Source: an uncultured beta proteobacterium
GTDB lineage: Bacteria; Pseudomonadota; Gammaproteobacteria; Burkholderiales; Burkholderiaceae_C
Direction of reading: 5' to 3'
Length of the DNA stretch: 9,006 bases
Assembly (NCBI GenBank): GCA_903944555.1
Contig: CAJASG010000729.1
Location: 1-9,006 of the forward strand
Part shown: positions 7,471 to 9,006 of the stretch, in pieces
Layout of the letters: each line of letters begins with the position of its first letter
How positions within the stretch are numbered: position 1 is the first letter of the stretch
Position numbers and translations under genes: made by a program
The notes under the pieces: generated by a model
What the model was told of the DNA's origin: nothing
The model's input: the letters and a program-made list of their open reading frames with translations, nothing else
Databases searched by the model: none

Positions 7471-8120
7471 GCTGCCTCCCCGGTGATTAACCTTACCCTG
7501 CCTACTGAGTTCATACAAAGGGTTCGTGCGTACGTGGCATCGGCAATTAGACTGCCTGCCGGGTGTACCAACCAACGCCCCTGCTGGCCAATAGCCCGTC
7601 CAGTACCGTCATAAACAATATTATTTCCAGTGGCAACCGCGCTTGTGAGGGGGGCCGCTCCCACTGCATAAAAATCACCAATTCCCGTCAATGTTTCTTG
7701 TACGCGCAATACGAAATCGTTGTTACCACTGTTGAAGGCGCCGTTTCCATTTTCATCTAAGAAAACTATCCATCCACTGGTCCAGCCGAGAACAGCGAGC
7801 CCATCGCCCGCACCACAAACAGGAATTGCAGCCGTCGGGTTGTTGCTTCTGCAAATGGTGACGCTCTTACCGCGGCGCATTGCTTCCCCACGTGCGTAGC
7901 GGGAATCTGAGATAAAACCGTTAACCGCTTTTGAAACCGAAGCACTGGCGATTAGACCAATAAAAGATGGCACTGCCAAAGCCACCAATATACCGATGAT
8001 GGCTACGACCACCATGAGCTCAACGATAGTAAATCCTCGTTGAGCAGTGCGTGCAATCCGGGTGTCGCTTAGTTGCATATGGCGATTGGAGCGCGTCGCA
8101 ATGTAGGAATCTTTCAACAT
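7464..8120 (-). CDS. fimT: GspH/FimT family minor pilin (FimT/FimU-like)
   Basis: This is the first pilus gene of the cluster, in the position of fimU in the P. aeruginosa fimU-pilVWXY1Y2E operon. The 218-residue product has a prepilin site at R-G29, mature start F30-T-I-V-E34, and hydrophobic helix MVVVAIIGILVALAV. The GspH/FimT signature GWIVFLDENGNG (115-127) is present, with D122-x-N-x-N-G spacing like a metal-binding loop. The protein ends with the LCMNSVGRVR stretch and a terminal cysteine, usual for the family. ATG 8120 gives a 29-residue leader; an in-frame ATG at 8078 gives 15 residues and may be the real start. Neither has a good Shine-Dalgarno sequence, and an in-frame stop nine nt upstream of 8120 excludes earlier starts. 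fimT and fimU are used inconsistently for this family, so the symbol is provisional while the family call is firm. Confidence 0.88.
   Translation of the reverse strand: MLKDSYIATRSNRHMQLSDTRIARTAQRGFTIVELMVVVAIIGILVALAVPSFIGLIASASVSKAVNGFISDSRYARGEAMRRGKSVTICRSNNPTAAIPVCGAGDGLAVLGWTSGWIVFLDENGNGAFNSGNNDFVLRVQETLTGIGDFYAVGAAPLTSAVATGNNIVYDGTGRAIGQQGRWLVHPAGSLIADATYARTLCMNSVGRVRLITGEAAC
7475..7481 (-). promoter_or_regulatory. Ribosome binding site of pilV
   Basis: GGGGAGG, four nt before ATG 7470, is a strong Shine-Dalgarno sequence inside the last codons of fimT. It decides the pilV start against the earlier in-frame ATG at 7575. Confidence 0.75.
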
Positions 8121-8207
8121 GTGCCAATGCTAAACAACAGTGGGATTTTTTTCCAGCGACAGGCGATATTCGGGCCGCCTAGTGTGACGAGCGGTGGATT
8201 TGTGTCG
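8121..8207 (-). promoter_or_regulatory. nrdR-fimT intergenic region, probable site of pilus operon control
   Basis: This 87-nt stretch is the longest gap in the window and the only one with room for a promoter for the pilus genes. I see no convincing sigma-70 promoter: TAGCAT at 8127-8132 is too close to the fimT ATG and its upstream hexamer is poor. A seven-A tract (on the minus strand) lies near its middle, and a weak GGCG/CGCC stem with a 10-nt loop lies upstream of it. The clearest element is the AlgR-like decamer at 8186-8195, listed separately. Without a mapped transcript it remains open whether the pilus genes have their own promoter or read through from glyA-nrdR. Confidence 0.45.
8186..8195 (-). 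promoter_or_regulatory. Candidate AlgR-type response regulator binding site
   Basis: On the minus strand this reads ACCGCTCGTC, differing by one base from the AlgR consensus ACCGTTCGTC known from P. aeruginosa, where AlgR activates the orthologous fimU-pilVWXY1Y2E operon. It lies 66-75 nt upstream of the fimT start codon, a usual activator distance. The match is seen directly; function in this organism is inferred and needs an AlgR homologue in the genome. Confidence 0.35.
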
Positions 8208-8657
8208 TTACCGACTCACCTCATCAACCAGCGTCTTGAACTCATCAATGTCCTCAAAGCTGCGGTACACGCTGGCAAACCGCACGTAGGCTACCTTGTC
8301 GAGCTTTTTGAGTTCGCGCATGACCAACTCACCAATGCGGTTGGACTGGACTTCCCGCAGGCCCAGGTTGAGTAATTTTTCTTCTATGCGATCAATGGCT
8401 GCGCCAACCTGCTCCGTGCTTACCGGGCGTTTGCGTAGCGCTAGCGAGAATGAGCCGCGCAGTTTGGATGCGTCGTAGTCGATACGGCGGCCGTCTTTCT
8501 TGACCACCACGGGGAAGTTGACTTCGGGGCGTTCATAGGTGGTGAAGCGCTTCTCGCACGATGCGCACAGGCGCCTGCGGCGGATGAAGATCCCGTCTTC
8601 AGACACCCGGGTCTCCATGACCTGGGTTTCCGAGTGACTGCAAAACGGGCACTTCAT
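8208..8657 (-). CDS. nrdR: Transcriptional repressor NrdR
   Basis: NrdR is the nucleotide-sensing repressor of ribonucleotide reductase operons in bacteria. The 149-residue protein has the family's usual length and architecture. An N-terminal zinc ribbon uses C3-P-F-C6 and C31-A-S-C34, followed by the conserved KRFTTYER (36-43). An ATP-cone domain from about residue 49 includes VKKDGRR (52-58), [10 protein letters not shown] (69-78) and [19 protein letters not shown]. It starts 11 nt after the glyA stop, with only a weak CCAGAG upstream, so it is probably transcribed and translated together with glyA; glyA-nrdR adjacency is familiar in betaproteobacteria. In E. coli the next gene is ribD; here six pilus genes come between. 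No class Ib/Ia nrd genes are in the window, so its targets lie elsewhere. Confidence 0.97.
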   Translation of the reverse strand: MKCPFCSHSETQVMETRVSEDGIFIRRRRLCASCEKRFTTYERPEVNFPVVVKKDGRRIDYDASKLRGSFSLALRKRPVSTEQVGAAIDRIEEKLLNLGLREVQSNRIGELVMRELKKLDKVAYVRFASVYRSFEDIDEFKTLVDEVSR

Positions 8658-8668
8658 CTCTGGACGAT

Positions 8669-9006
8669 TTACTTGTAGACCGGGAAGCGGGCGGTTAAGG
8701 CGTTGACCTTGGCCCGCACGGCTTCAATGTTGGCCGCATCACGCGGGTTGTCCAGCACGTCGGCAATCAGGTGGGCGGCGGCACGGGCTTCTTCATCCTT
8801 GAAGCCGCGGGTGGTCATGGCAGGGGTGCCGATGCGCACACCGCTGGTCACCATGGGTTTTTCCGGGTCGTTGGGGATGGCATTCTTGTTGATGGTCATG
8901 TGGGCGCTGCCCAGCACGGCTTCGGCGTCCTTGCCGGTAATTCCCTTGGCACGCAAGTCGACCAGCATGACGTGGCTTTCGGTGCGGCCGCTGACGATGC
9001 GCAGGC
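8669..9006 (-). CDS. glyA: Serine hydroxymethyltransferase GlyA, 5' part outside window
   Basis: Only the C-terminal 111 complete codons are inside the window; the frame is open to the right edge. GlyA is a cytosolic pyridoxal-phosphate enzyme converting serine and tetrahydrofolate to glycine and methylene-tetrahydrofolate. The visible part is the C-terminal domain, with [17 protein letters not shown] at the edge, then [12 protein letters not shown], and [15 protein letters not shown], whose arginine belongs to the substrate carboxylate-binding region in known structures. It ends in ARFPVYK and a TAA stop. The catalytic PLP lysine lies upstream, outside the window. The segment is clearly GC-richer (40 of 60 bases in 8761-8820 by hand count) than parts of pilY1. 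The downstream nrdR ATG is 11 nt away. Confidence 0.97.
   Translation of the reverse strand, partial: LRIVSGRTESHVMLVDLRAKGITGKDAEAVLGSAHMTINKNAIPNDPEKPMVTSGVRIGTPAMTTRGFKDEEARAAAHLIADVLDNPRDAANIEAVRAKVNALTARFPVYK

Noticed and set aside
7471..7575. Extended PilV start at ATG 7575
   Set aside because: The leader would exceed 50 residues, and ATG 7470 has a strong ribosome binding site.
8111..8127. Possible sigma-54 promoter beginning TTGGCAC
   Set aside because: The -24-like TTGGCAC is present, but no GC-containing -12 element follows at the right distance, and the site would overlap the fimT start.
8162..8179. GGCG/CGCC inverted repeat as nrdR terminator
   Set aside because: The stem is only 4 bp with a 10-nt loop and no T-tract follows on the minus strand (the nearby run is A).
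8179..8185. Possible NrdR box (ACACTA half-site) behind nrdR
   Set aside because: Only one half resembles the consensus; the second half is absent, and the site lies downstream of nrdR with no nrd gene nearby.

Overview
The window looks like a chromosomal segment of a betaproteobacterium, most likely order Burkholderiales and family Comamonadaceae (Rhodoferax/Polaromonas/Acidovorax-like). That placement is an inference from protein character and gene order (glyA-nrdR, then minor pilins, then ribD); no database search was possible. Every gene I can support lies on the minus strand, so transcription runs from high to low coordinates. The window opens inside glyA and closes a few codons before the end of ribD.

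Region by region, in the direction of transcription: the C-terminal third of glyA (serine hydroxymethyltransferase) and nrdR (repressor of ribonucleotide reductase genes) form a GC-rich housekeeping pair. An 87-nt gap follows (8121-8207), the only gap above 30 nt in the window. Then comes a type IV pilus minor-pilin set: fimT/gspH-like, pilV, pilW, pilX, the very large pilY1 tip protein (1224 aa) and pilE. The first four overlap one another by 4-11 nt; the last two are separated by 28 and 20 nt. Only 10 nt after pilE, ribD (bifunctional riboflavin deaminase/reductase) starts, probably at a GTG, and runs off the left edge.

Working together: FimT, PilV, PilW, PilX and PilE carry class III prepilin leaders (for processing by PilD). 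In the known Pseudomonas/Neisseria/Myxococcus systems such minor pilins form the initiation and tip complex that primes pilus assembly and displays PilY1. PilY1 here keeps a secretory signal peptide, a von Willebrand A-like region with a DxSxS metal site, the PilC/PilY1 beta-propeller signatures, an EF-hand-like loop, and an unusual C-terminal tail of three cysteine-bounded repeats. NrdR and RibD are housekeeping genes that are direct neighbours in E. coli (nrdR-ribD-ribE-nusB), so the pilin block interrupts that pair.

I see no mobile element, CRISPR array, RNA gene or clear intrinsic terminator. No wholly new system is evident. The two observations most worth following are a near-consensus AlgR-type site upstream of fimT and the cysteine-repeat tail of PilY1.
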